Source of the DNA: Lysobacter sp. Root494
GTDB lineage: Bacteria; Pseudomonadota; Gammaproteobacteria; Xanthomonadales; Xanthomonadaceae
Assembly (NCBI RefSeq): GCF_001427225.1
Contig: NZ_LMFH01000001.1
Coordinates: 492,207-556,206, forward strand
DNA length: 64,000 bases
Direction of reading: 5' to 3'
The position numbers and the translations under genes are program-made. How positions within the stretch are numbered: the first letter of the stretch is position 1; every line of letters starts with the position of its first letter. A model generated the notes under the pieces. That model was not told the origin of the DNA. It did no database searches and saw nothing but the letters and a program-made list of their open reading frames with translations. Below, piece after piece: positions 18,258-26,462 of this stretch.

Positions 18258-18584
18258 CTACGTTGCCATGCCGAAGGCGGCGCTGGGTGAGGTGAGCATG
18301 TCGTCGTGCAGGCCGAACACGTCGTTGTCGTCGACGCCCGGATCGCCGAGTGCGTACAACGTGCCGAACACTGCTTCGTACGCGGTGAGCTGCGTGATCA
18401 GGCACAGGTCGCCCGGCGAGACACCGGCGGCTAGCACGCGTTCGATCGCCGGTCCTGCGGCCGCGAAGCCCTCGTCCGGCGCGCGCCGACAGTTGGCGAT
18501 CACGTTGTCCATCCAGCGCGGATCGCGTAGCGGATTGATGACCGTCTGCCAGAGATGTTCGACCAGTTTTTCCCGTGTTCCCAC
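18258..18584 (-). CDS. Conserved hypothetical protein (108 aa)
   Basis: A small soluble protein with no recognised domain. It is predicted to be mainly helical, with a conserved-looking core WQTVINPLRDPRWMDNVIANCRR and a second block AYEAVFGTLYALGDPGVDD. GTG 18584 is preferred as start because GGAGG lies five bases upstream on the minus strand; the ATG at 18611 has no such site. It sits inside the envelope-protein operon between the 128-residue protein and the YqjE-like protein, so it may help an inner-membrane stress or cell-surface function. The role is unknown. Confidence 0.7.
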   Translation of the reverse strand: MGTREKLVEHLWQTVINPLRDPRWMDNVIANCRRAPDEGFAAAGPAIERVLAAGVSPGDLCLITQLTAYEAVFGTLYALGDPGVDDNDVFGLHDDMLTSPSAAFGMAT

Positions 18585-18629
18585 GCCGTCCTCCCGTGTT
18601 CGCCGTGCCATGCATGGAGCGTCGCGCAC

Positions 18630-19196
18630 TCAGGGCGGCGTGACGTCGACACCCATGCCCTTCTTCACCGGCGTGTCTTCGGTCGCCTCGGCCACGCGCT
18701 CGGCTGCGTTGCGCGTGGACTCGCTCGATGCGGGATCGGGCATGAAGTCGGCCAGTTCGCCGATGCCCAGCCGTGCCAGTTGCCGGCGCGTCGCCTGCAT
18801 GCGCGTGTGTTCGAAGTAATGGATCGCGCGCCACACGCCCAGGCCGGTGACGATCAGGCTCAGCAGCGCGCACACGCCGAGCGACAACGTCCATGACCAG
18901 TCGAGCGCGTCATGCAGCACCGCGGTGAGCGCAGCCATCAGCAGCATCCACGCCGAACCGCCGAAGGCGATTGCAACAGCGGTGAACGCCAGCGCTCGCC
19001 CGAACGCGCTGCGCGCCAGCGAGAGGTCCGCACTGATGAGGATGCGGAGCGCCTTGGCCGCCTCGCCGGCGGCGCCCAGGCCGGCACGTCCCGCGGCGCC
19101 GATCTGGCGCAGGGATTCGGCCAGGTCTGGTGCCGAAGCCGCGTCCGGTTTGCCGGCATCGGGAGAGGAGTTCGTATCGGTGCGCGGTTCGTCCAT
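18630..19196 (-). CDS. YqjE-like (phage-holin-superfamily) inner-membrane protein
   Basis: A 188-residue protein with two membrane helices at about 75-95 (ALAFTAVAIAFGGSAWMLLMAA) and 108-128 (TLSLGVCALLSLIVTGLGVW). The flanking helices are acidic and Ala-rich. This is the layout of the YqjE/holin III group, which in enterobacteria is encoded next to yqjD, as here. These proteins are stationary-phase or stress-linked membrane components with no defined reaction. ATG 19196 was chosen; the codons upstream have no ribosome site. Confidence 0.8.
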   Translation of the reverse strand: MDEPRTDTNSSPDAGKPDAASAPDLAESLRQIGAAGRAGLGAAGEAAKALRILISADLSLARSAFGRALAFTAVAIAFGGSAWMLLMAALTAVLHDALDWSWTLSLGVCALLSLIVTGLGVWRAIHYFEHTRMQATRRQLARLGIGELADFMPDPASSESTRNAAERVAEATEDTPVKKGMGVDVTPP

Positions 19197-19336
19197 CGCG
19201 TGCCCGCCGGTGCCTGTCGGCTGTGCAGTGAGAGTAGCCCGGCAGGTCGGTTCGCCGAAGTGGCTCCTGCGAGAAATGCCCGGCAACGCTTCGGCAGCAC
19301 GCCGCCAGCCGGTCGGTGGCTACATTCGCCGGATGC

Positions 19337-19699
19337 CTACTTGTCGCCGCTGCGCGCGAGCTTGGCGATGATCCATCCGGCGGCGAACGCGACGCCGAAC
19401 GAAGCCAGGGGCCGCTCGCGGATCAGTTCCGCCGCGCTGTCGATCAGGTCGCGGCCCTTGTCCATCAGCACGTCCATCTGTTCCTTCGCCGCGCCTCCGG
19501 CCTGCTCGGCCGCGGTGAGGCCCGCGAAGGCGCCGTCGGCGAGATCGGCCTTCACGTTGGCCTTGCCCAGCCGCAGTTCGTCGGCCGCCGCGCCCGCGGC
19601 ATTGCGCAGTGCGTCGCCGGTATCGACTGCAGCCTGCTTGAGGTGGCTGCCGGCTTCGCCGAGATGGGACTTCATGCCGTCGGTGTTGGTGGGGGACAT
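19337..19699 (-). CDS. YqjD/ElaB-family (DUF883) C-tail-anchored protein
   Basis: A 120-residue helical protein ending in a single membrane segment within RERPLASFGVAFAAGWIIAKLA, the family hallmark. The preceding 90 residues form an Ala/Gly-rich amphipathic helix. In E. coli, YqjD-type proteins anchor to the inner membrane and can bind ribosomes in stationary phase. It is the first gene of the group running to 16729 and is followed by the YqjE-like gene, preserving the yqjD-yqjE order. The spacer of about 140 bases after it suggests partial independence. Confidence 0.88.
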   Translation of the reverse strand: MSPTNTDGMKSHLGEAGSHLKQAAVDTGDALRNAAGAAADELRLGKANVKADLADGAFAGLTAAEQAGGAAKEQMDVLMDKGRDLIDSAAELIRERPLASFGVAFAAGWIIAKLARSGDK

Positions 19700-19737
19700 G
19701 GGCGTTCTCCTGAGTGGGCGAAGCAGTGGCGAAACGC

Positions 19738-21168
19738 TTACAGCACCTCGATGGGTCCGCGCGCACCGCCACGGAAGACATTGAAGATCAACCTTGCCGG
19801 GGCCCGCGTGAAGCTGGCGCGGAAACCGGGCAGGTCGTCGAACTCGCCCGTGGTGGCGCCGGTGATGATGTCACCCTTCTGCAGCCCGCTGCGCGCCGCA
19901 CGACTGCCGCGCTCGACGCTCTCGACCAGCACACCGCCGGCACCGGACTGGCGCAGCGAAGCTGGCAGTTCGGCGAAGGTGACGCCGCTCAGGCGCGGAT
20001 CGAGCTCGGCGCCCGCCACCGCGCGCGGCTGTTCGCGCAGGCTGGCGCTGAGCTGCAGCGGCTTGCCGTCGCGGAGCACGTCGAGGGTGACCCGGCTTCC
20101 CACCGATTGCAGGCCTTCGAAGTTGCGCAGCGAGTTGCGGTCGTCGATGTGTTGACCGTTGGCGCCGACGATCACATCGCCCGCCTTCAGCCCGGCCGCC
20201 GCCGCCGCGGAGTTCGGGAACACGCGCGTGACCACCGCGCCGCGTGTTTCGTTCAGGCCCAGCGCCTGTGCAATGCGCGCATCGACATCCTGCACTTCCA
20301 GCCCCAGCGTGCCGCGGCGCACTTCGCCGGTGGCCACCAGCTGGTTCATCACACTGCGCGCGATGCTGGTGGGAATCGCGAAGCCCAGGCCGATGTTGCC
20401 CGCCATCGAGCCGCGCGGATTGAAGCTCGCGGTGTTGATGCCGACCAGCTCGCCATTGAGATTGACGAGCGCGCCGCCGGAATTGCCCGGATTGATCGAA
20501 GCGTCGGTCTGGATGAAGTTCTGGTAGCCCAGCCCGCGCAGGCCGCTGCGCCCTACCGCGGAGACGATGCCGGAGGTGACCGTCTGGCCGATGCCGAACG
20601 GATTGCCCACTGCGACGACGAAGTCGCCGACCTTCAGCTGGCTCGAATCCGCCAGCGGCACGGCCTGCAGGTTGGACGCCTTGATCCGCATCACCGCGAC
20701 GTCGGTGTCCGGATCGGAGCCGACGAATTCGGCGGCGAACGTGCGGCCGTCGTCCAACGTCACCGAGACTTCGTCCGCGCCTTCGATCACGTGGTGGTTG
20801 GTGACGATGAGCCCGCGCGCGGCATCGACGATCACCCCCGAACCCAGCGACTCGGCGATCCGCTCCTGGGTGAGTTGCGGAAACATGCGCCGGAACATCG
20901 GATCGTCGCCGAACGGGCTCACCTGCACGCGCTGCTTGGTGTGCACGCTGACCACCGCGGGCGTGACCCGGGCAAGCATCGGCGCGAGCGAGGGCAGCGG
21001 CGTGGTGCCGACGGCGGCGGGCAGGGCGGCGGCGGTGGGCACGGCCGGCAACGCGGCGGGCGCGGCCAGTGCCGGAACTTCGATCGCATCGCGCATCGCG
21101 GTCGCGGCGAAGCCGCCGAAAGCCGCGGCGGCGGTAAGGGCGAGCAGGGTCTTGCTGGAGGTCTTCAT
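19738..21168 (-). CDS. DegP/DegQ-type periplasmic serine protease (HtrA)
   Basis: A 476-residue S1C protease and chaperone of the periplasm. A signal or anchor segment lies at about 5-25, and an Ala/Pro-rich linker extends to about 62. The trypsin-like domain has the triad His126 (TNHHV), Asp156 (PDTDVAV) and Ser230 (GNSGG). Two PDZ domains follow (about 255-340 and 370-470), ending in FNVFRGGARGPIEVL. The LA loop (FGDDPMFRRMFPQ) is shorter than in DegP, which points to the DegQ side. The start at 21168 opens the signal peptide. It lies next to envelope genes and probably belongs to a cell-envelope stress regulon. Confidence 0.95.
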   Translation of the reverse strand: MKTSSKTLLALTAAAAFGGFAATAMRDAIEVPALAAPAALPAVPTAAALPAAVGTTPLPSLAPMLARVTPAVVSVHTKQRVQVSPFGDDPMFRRMFPQLTQERIAESLGSGVIVDAARGLIVTNHHVIEGADEVSVTLDDGRTFAAEFVGSDPDTDVAVMRIKASNLQAVPLADSSQLKVGDFVVAVGNPFGIGQTVTSGIVSAVGRSGLRGLGYQNFIQTDASINPGNSGGALVNLNGELVGINTASFNPRGSMAGNIGLGFAIPTSIARSVMNQLVATGEVRRGTLGLEVQDVDARIAQALGLNETRGAVVTRVFPNSAAAAAGLKAGDVIVGANGQHIDDRNSLRNFEGLQSVGSRVTLDVLRDGKPLQLSASLREQPRAVAGAELDPRLSGVTFAELPASLRQSGAGGVLVESVERGSRAARSGLQKGDIITGATTGEFDDLPGFRASFTRAPARLIFNVFRGGARGPIEVL

Positions 21169-21345
21169 GCGGAAAGCAGCGCCTGGGAACCGAATGGGTT
21201 CAGTTTCGGTGCAAATCGTGCAATCGATCCTGAAGGCGATCAATGCATCGAGGGGCCACGAAGGCCCGCAACGGGCCGGATTTGCGCCGTTCCGCTGCGG
21301 ATGCGGGCGATCACCGGCGGTTTCAACCGCGGTCCCGAATGGATT

Positions 21346-21888
21346 TCAGGGAATCGTCCGCGCCCGGCCCGGGCTCTTCATCACGTCGGTCCTGCCCGGA
21401 TCCTTGCAGGCGCCGGCGCCCCCGTTGAGGCAAGCCAACACCATCCATCTCACGGGCTTGCCGTCGGGTAGCGGCCTGGCTGCCACGACCGGCAACCGCT
21501 GCATGCGGTCCAGCGGCACCGGAGTTGTCGGCGACAGGTGGCAGTGGGTCACCTGGCTCCCCGGCCGTATCCAGCAGGCCTTGGCTTCATCGCTTCGCGC
21601 CGGGCGCAGGCAGTAGCCGTAGCTTCCGGGGAAATGAGTATCGCCGGAGCAGTCGCTGTCCGCAGTGCAGCCTTGGCCACCGATGCCGCTCGCGCGCAGA
21701 TCGGCGACCAGGCAGGCGCCGCCGGTGCCGATGGATTCGATTCCATCGGCCGACTTCCTGACCTTGAACGTGCCGGTGACGCTATCGGCGTGTTTCGTCA
21801 CCGGATAGGCGACGATTTCGAGCCGGTGCTGCGCATGCGCGATTGGCACAGCGCAGGCCAGCGCGATTGCGGCCAGGAACCTGTTCAT
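21346..21888 (-). CDS. Secreted Cys-containing hypothetical protein (180 aa)
   Basis: No known domain recognised. A signal peptide is clear (MNRFLAAIALACAVPIAHA, cleavage before QHR). The mature part has eight cysteines, with a cluster GGQGCTADSDCSGD that could hold disulfides or a metal. Absence of further hydrophobic stretches suggests a periplasmic or exported protein. It is encoded downstream of the autotransporter on the same strand, with a 63-base gap, and may share its transcript. Confidence 0.7.
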   Translation of the reverse strand: MNRFLAAIALACAVPIAHAQHRLEIVAYPVTKHADSVTGTFKVRKSADGIESIGTGGACLVADLRASGIGGQGCTADSDCSGDTHFPGSYGYCLRPARSDEAKACWIRPGSQVTHCHLSPTTPVPLDRMQRLPVVAARPLPDGKPVRWMVLACLNGGAGACKDPGRTDVMKSPGRARTIP

Positions 21889-21951
21889 GGCAACTCCTTT
21901 GTCGACGGCAGCTTCAACGTCAAAGGGCGGGTCGCTGCGGACGCGACCTGC

Positions 21952-23886
21952 TCAGAAATCGCGGCGCAGGCCGACGAACACATCGGTGCCTGCGAGACTG
22001 CGGCCGAGCCGCCGTTCGTAGTCGAGCGTCCACAACCAGTTGCGATGGAAGCCTCCGCTGAGGCCGAGCGCCATGGTTGCCGATGCGGGTGGCTGCCATG
22101 CGCCGACGTCGAAAGTCACGTCCGGCGTGCCCGCGAACGCCGCCTGCATCGCGCCATTCGCGCCGTCGATGCGCCTGCGGTATCGCGCGTCCAGGTCCAG
22201 GCGCAGCCATCCGCCATCGCCGAAGTTCCAGTCCTGCGCGAAGCGCAAGCCCATCGACGCCGACAGCTGCGACTGGTTCGACGATTGCGCGATCAGTTCC
22301 AGCCCGGTGACGCCCCGCTCGAGGAATCGTCCGCCATGGCGTTGTTCGTACGCGACGCCGATGAAGGGCCTGAATTCACCCTGGCCGAAATCCGCGCGCC
22401 GTCCGATTTCGCCTTCGACACGCGCCTGCGAGAGGTGCCGCAGCGATTGCGCTTCGTGCACGCCCGCCGAACCGAGATCGATCGGTCGCCGCATCTGCAG
22501 CGTGGTGCTCGCGGCACCGACCACGCCCGTCGCATACCAGTCCGCTGCGCGGCGATGCGCGTAGGCGTAGGCCGCCGGTGTCCGTGCGCTTGCCTGGCCG
22601 CCTGCGCGATCCAGCTGCATCGTCGAGCGGCTGCTGGCGATCGCGCCACCCACGAGCAGGCCGGGCGAGATCCATTTGTCGTAGCCGGTGGCGATGCCGT
22701 CGCTCGCGTACGTGCCGTGCTGACGACCCGTGTCGGTGAAGCTTTCCGTCCACGAAAGGCCATCGGTTGCCGCAGTGCGTGCACCGACGCGATCGCGCAG
22801 CCGCATGGCGCCGGCGGCGAACTGTTCGTCCACCATCTGCGACGCGGATGCATGCGCCTGTCCGCCGAGACTGTCGAGCGTGCGTTCCGCCTGTGCGAGG
22901 TCGCCGATGTGCTGGATCGATGCCGCCGATGCGAGGAATGCGCGTTGCGGATCGCTGAGGGTTTCCGGCGATTGCAATGCGAAACCATCCGCATCCTCGA
23001 ACGCGCGGTCCAGCCGCCCGGCGACGTCGAGGCTCTGCGCAGTGATCGCGGCAGATTGCGCCATGGCGGCGTGCAAAGAGATTCGCGTGGCATCCAGGTA
23101 AACGTCGTTGGGCGCGTAGCGCAAAGCACCCTCAACGAAAACGCCCATGCCGGTCCAGTTACGGAAGGTCCCGGAGACTCCGCCACCGGCATGCAGGATA
23201 TGCAGCGATGTATTCGTTGAGGGCAGCAGGTATTGCATGCCCGCAAGGCGTTGCGCATACAGCTGTAGCGTGCCATCCAGGCCCGCACGGCCGGTGATTT
23301 CCAGGGTCCACCCGAGGACCGCATTCATCGTCGCGAAGCTGCCCTGCTGGTAATCGCCTTCGATGCGCGCGCGCATGTCGGGATTGCAGGCCCCTCCTGG
23401 AGAGCACGCCGTTTCCCAGGAAAACACCCCGTTGTTGATCACGTCGCCGCGCACCGTGCCAATCAGCCACAGCTTGCCGCCGGCTGAAAAGGAGGTGTCG
23501 TAGATTTCGACGTCCGATTCGAGCGTGTCCCACACGATGAGGTTGCCCGCCACGATGGTGCCGTCGCCGAACCGGTAAGTGCCATTGCGGAGATTGAGCC
23601 ATCCGCGACCGTCTCCCGTGACGACGAGTTTGTGATCGCTCTGCCGTCCGCCTTCCATGCCGATTTCATCGTAGGTCAGCGTGTACGGCGGATCGATCCA
23701 GCAATCGACAGTCACCGGTTCCGGACACAGGACTACCTGCGCAGGGGGAGGTGGCGGCGGCGGCGGAGGTGGCACGGCCGCGGGCGCAATGCTTTCGCGC
23801 ACGCCACCACCGCCCGCGCATGCGGACAACAACAGCAGCGTTCCGATGCAGGCAGCCAATGCCGAGATTTTCGGAAGTGTGTTCAT
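21952..23886 (-). CDS. Autotransporter (type Va) with an N-terminal lipobox
   Basis: A 644-residue surface protein. The N-terminus MNTLPKISALAACIGTLLLLSAC has a lipobox ending at Cys23, followed by Gly-rich and ten-proline stretches (about 39-48). A beta-helix-like passenger (about 55-340) has repeated short strands, such as NGTYRFGDGTIVAGNLIVWD. The last 270 residues form a beta-barrel domain with alternating aromatic strands and a final Phe (FVGLRRDF), as in autotransporter translocators. A lipidated N-terminus is known for a few autotransporters such as NalP and SphB1. No protease triad is seen here, so an adhesin or enzyme of unknown type is more likely. A small secreted protein is encoded 59 bases upstream. 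Confidence 0.85.
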   Translation of the reverse strand: MNTLPKISALAACIGTLLLLSACAGGGGVRESIAPAAVPPPPPPPPPPAQVVLCPEPVTVDCWIDPPYTLTYDEIGMEGGRQSDHKLVVTGDGRGWLNLRNGTYRFGDGTIVAGNLIVWDTLESDVEIYDTSFSAGGKLWLIGTVRGDVINNGVFSWETACSPGGACNPDMRARIEGDYQQGSFATMNAVLGWTLEITGRAGLDGTLQLYAQRLAGMQYLLPSTNTSLHILHAGGGVSGTFRNWTGMGVFVEGALRYAPNDVYLDATRISLHAAMAQSAAITAQSLDVAGRLDRAFEDADGFALQSPETLSDPQRAFLASAASIQHIGDLAQAERTLDSLGGQAHASASQMVDEQFAAGAMRLRDRVGARTAATDGLSWTESFTDTGRQHGTYASDGIATGYDKWISPGLLVGGAIASSRSTMQLDRAGGQASARTPAAYAYAHRRAADWYATGVVGAASTTLQMRRPIDLGSAGVHEAQSLRHLSQARVEGEIGRRADFGQGEFRPFIGVAYEQRHGGRFLERGVTGLELIAQSSNQSQLSASMGLRFAQDWNFGDGGWLRLDLDARYRRRIDGANGAMQAAFAGTPDVTFDVGAWQPPASATMALGLSGGFHRNWLWTLDYERRLGRSLAGTDVFVGLRRDF

Positions 23887-23945
23887 GGGAAGTCCTCGAG
23901 GCGGCTGCGCCCGCAGCCACCTCCATGGGAATGCATGGGAATGTC

Positions 23946-24431
23946 CTAGCGACGCACTGCGGTGACTTCGCCGCACACGGCGAACAGCAGGTTGTCGTTG
24001 ACGCCATAGAAGCTCGCCTGGACCGGTCCATGGGTGCTCTCGCCGTCCGCGCTCACGATGAAGTCGCGGTCGACCAGCGTGCGCCCGGCGTAGCTGCCGT
24101 CGCTGTTGAACCGGTAGAACTCCAGGTGTTGCCGGTGCTGGCTCGTGGGGGGATCGTAGGACCAGGTTCCGAGGCCAATGGTGCGGGCGATCGTCGGGGT
24201 GCGCGGGTTCTCGACCAGGGTGCCGCCGGGCTGGAACACGACCGTGGCGACCACCTGGATGGTCGGGCCCGGGCCGCCGTTGCATGGGGTGAGGGTGCCG
24301 CTGGATTCCCACATTCCCACGACGCGGTTGGCGGGCACGGACAGCGCGCCGGTGGTTTCCGGCCCGGCTTGGACGGCGCCCGCTACGGCCAGCAATAGGG
24401 CGGGTACGATGCAGGGTGTCTTCAGTTTCAT
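23946..24431 (-). CDS. Small secreted protein encoded with the autotransporter
   Basis: A 161-residue protein with a signal peptide (MKLKTPCIVPALLLAVAGAVQAG). The mature part looks like a compact beta-sandwich (VVGMWESSGTLTPCNGG...TIQVVATVVFQPGGTLVE...LGTWSYD...LEFYRFNSDGSYAGRTLVDRDFIVSADG), a pattern resembling lipocalin-like proteins that start with a 'G-W' strand. Two Cys could form a disulfide. It stands 59 bases before the autotransporter gene on the same strand and is divergent from the CadC-like regulator at 24547. It is probably regulated by that protein. No function can be given. Confidence 0.75.
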   Translation of the reverse strand: MKLKTPCIVPALLLAVAGAVQAGPETTGALSVPANRVVGMWESSGTLTPCNGGPGPTIQVVATVVFQPGGTLVENPRTPTIARTIGLGTWSYDPPTSQHRQHLEFYRFNSDGSYAGRTLVDRDFIVSADGESTHGPVQASFYGVNDNLLFAVCGEVTAVRR

Positions 24432-24546
24432 GGCGAATCTCCGGTTGGGTGGGGGCCCGACTGGACCCGCGGCCAACCTTCGGCTCGCCTGTCCGGAAAT
24501 TCCTTCGTATTTCGCTGAAACAATCTGAAAACAACTGAAGAAAACC

Positions 24547-26430
24547 ATGGCCAGCGCCCGGCACTACCGCTTCGGCAGCTTCAGGCTCGATACGCAAACC
24601 CGCGAGTTGCGCGACGGCGACGGCCCGCCGATCGCGCTGACCGCGAAGGCGTTCGATACGCTGTGCACGCTGATCGCCCATCGCGACCGCATCGTCACCA
24701 AGGACGAACTGCTGGAAGCAGTCTGGGCCGGGCGCGTGGTCGAGGAAAACAACCTCACCCAGGCCGTCGCCGCGCTGCGGCGCGCGCTGGGCACCAACGC
24801 GGGCGAGCACCGCTACATCCTCACCGTGCCCGGGCACGGCTATCGCTTCGTTGCCGAAGTGCGCGACGACGCCGAAGCCGTGCCGCCGGCCGCCCAGGCA
24901 ACACGGCCGGCCCGGCCCGGTGCGATCGTGTTCGGCGCGATGTTGTTTGCGCTGGCACTCGCCGGCGTTGCCGCCTGGCAACTGCGCAAACCGGCGCCCG
25001 CTCCCGCGCACGCGCAGGCTGCCGCGCTCGCCGTGCTGCCGTTCCGTCCGCTCTCGACGGGTCCACGCGACGAGCTGCTCGAGCTCGGCATGGCCGACAC
25101 GCTCATCACGCGCATCAGCAGCTCCACCCACCTGCGCGTGCGCTCGCTGGCGTCCAGCCAGCAGTTCGCCGGCTTGAAGCAGGATCCGCTGGAAGCCGGC
25201 CGCGATCTTGGCGCGGATTACATCGTCGAAGGCACGATCCAGCGCAACGGTGGGCGGGTGCGCATCACCTCGCGGCTGTTGTCGGTGCGCGACGGCATGG
25301 CGCTGTGGTCCGGTACCTTCGACGAAACGCCGGACAGGATCTTCACCCTCCAGGACAGCATCGCCGAGTCGATGACGAAAGCGTTGCAGCTCAACGCGAA
25401 CATGCGCGCCAGCCGTGCCAGCCCCTGCGACGGTGCCGACGCCGAGGCCTATCGCGCCTACCTGGCCGGGCGCTACCAACTCGATCGTCCTTCGCGCTCG
25501 CGCATGCGCGCATCGATCGCCGCTTTCCAGCGCGCGATCGACCGTGATCCGACCTGCGCGCGCGCGTACGCCGGCATGGCATACGCCTATCGCGCGCTGG
25601 CGATTACCGGCGATGAGGCGCCGCGCAAAGCTTTTCCGCTCGCGAAGGCCGCGGTGCAGCGCGCGCTGGCGATCGACCCCGAACTGGCCGAAGCCCACTC
25701 GTCGCTAGGCTTCATCCGCTTCTGGTACGACTGGGACTGGGCTGGTTCGGAAGCATCGTTCAAGCGCGCCATCGAGCTCAATCCGAGCCTCGCCGAGGCG
25801 CGAATCGGCTACGCCCACCTGCTCTACAACATCGGCCGCGACGATGAAGCAGCACGGCAGGCGAGGCAGGCCATGGCCCTGGATCCGTTGTCGCCGCTGA
25901 TCAACACGCTGGGATCGAGCTTCATCGCCGCCGCTGGCCAGGTCGAGGAAGCCCGGCAGGCGCTGGAAAAGGCATTCGAGGTCGAGCCGGACTTCTGGGT
26001 CGCGCTGCTCGGCCGTGCCATTGGCAAGCTGCAACACAAGGATTCCAAGGGCGCAATCGCGGACCTGGAACGCGCGCGCGTGCTGTCCGAAAACAGCAGC
26101 CAGATCCTCGCGGTCCTCGGGATGGCGTACGCCCGCGCCGGCGACCGTGCCGCAGCCGAACAGATCCTGCGTGACATGGAGGACCTGCGCGCACGCAGCG
26201 GCTACATGCCGGGAACGAGCCTGGCGAAGGTGGCATTGGCACTCGGCGATACCGAAGGCGCGATGGACCTGCTCGAGCGTGCCTACGAGGATCGCGACAT
26301 CCGGCTCACGTTTTTGCAGGTGGACACCGCCTGGGAGAAGCTGCGTTCGCACCCGGGATTCCAGGCATTGATGGAGCGCATGCATTTCCCGGCGAATCCA
26401 GCCGCCGGGCGCCCTGCGACATCGCAATGA
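24547..26430 (+). CDS. CadC-like membrane transcription regulator with FlgO-like and TPR regions
   Basis: A 627-residue one-component signalling protein. Residues 1-105 are an OmpR/CadC winged helix (ending TVPGHGYRFVAEV). A single membrane helix lies at about 125-145. Residues about 155-290 resemble the FlgO/TolB-N-type domain (AVLPFRPLSTGPRDELLELGMADTLITRIS...GADYIVEGTIQRNGGRVRITSRLL). About eight TPR units follow to residue 600. The DNA-binding part would be cytoplasmic and the sensor part periplasmic. It is divergent from the secreted protein/autotransporter pair with 115 bases between the starts, so those are likely targets. It converges with the TonB-dependent receptor. Similar architectures are common in Xanthomonads, but their signals are unknown. 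Confidence 0.9.
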   Translation: MASARHYRFGSFRLDTQTRELRDGDGPPIALTAKAFDTLCTLIAHRDRIVTKDELLEAVWAGRVVEENNLTQAVAALRRALGTNAGEHRYILTVPGHGYRFVAEVRDDAEAVPPAAQATRPARPGAIVFGAMLFALALAGVAAWQLRKPAPAPAHAQAAALAVLPFRPLSTGPRDELLELGMADTLITRISSSTHLRVRSLASSQQFAGLKQDPLEAGRDLGADYIVEGTIQRNGGRVRITSRLLSVRDGMALWSGTFDETPDRIFTLQDSIAESMTKALQLNANMRASRASPCDGADAEAYRAYLAGRYQLDRPSRSRMRASIAAFQRAIDRDPTCARAYAGMAYAYRALAITGDEAPRKAFPLAKAAVQRALAIDPELAEAHSSLGFIRFWYDWDWAGSEASFKRAIELNPSLAEARIGYAHLLYNIGRDDEAARQARQAMALDPLSPLINTLGSSFIAAAGQVEEARQALEKAFEVEPDFWVALLGRAIGKLQHKDSKGAIADLERARVLSENSSQILAVLGMAYARAGDRAAAEQILRDMEDLRARSGYMPGTSLAKVALALGDTEGAMDLLERAYEDRDIRLTFLQVDTAWEKLRSHPGFQALMERMHFPANPAAGRPATSQ

Positions 26431-26462
26431 GCCGTTGACACGAAGTACGCGCACTCCCGCTT

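Noticed and set aside
23887-25698. Upstream continuation of the autotransporter frame to a 1248-residue protein
   Set aside because: This part is antisense to the CadC/TPR regulator and the secreted-protein gene. The real start MNTLPK at 23886 has a lipoprotein signal.
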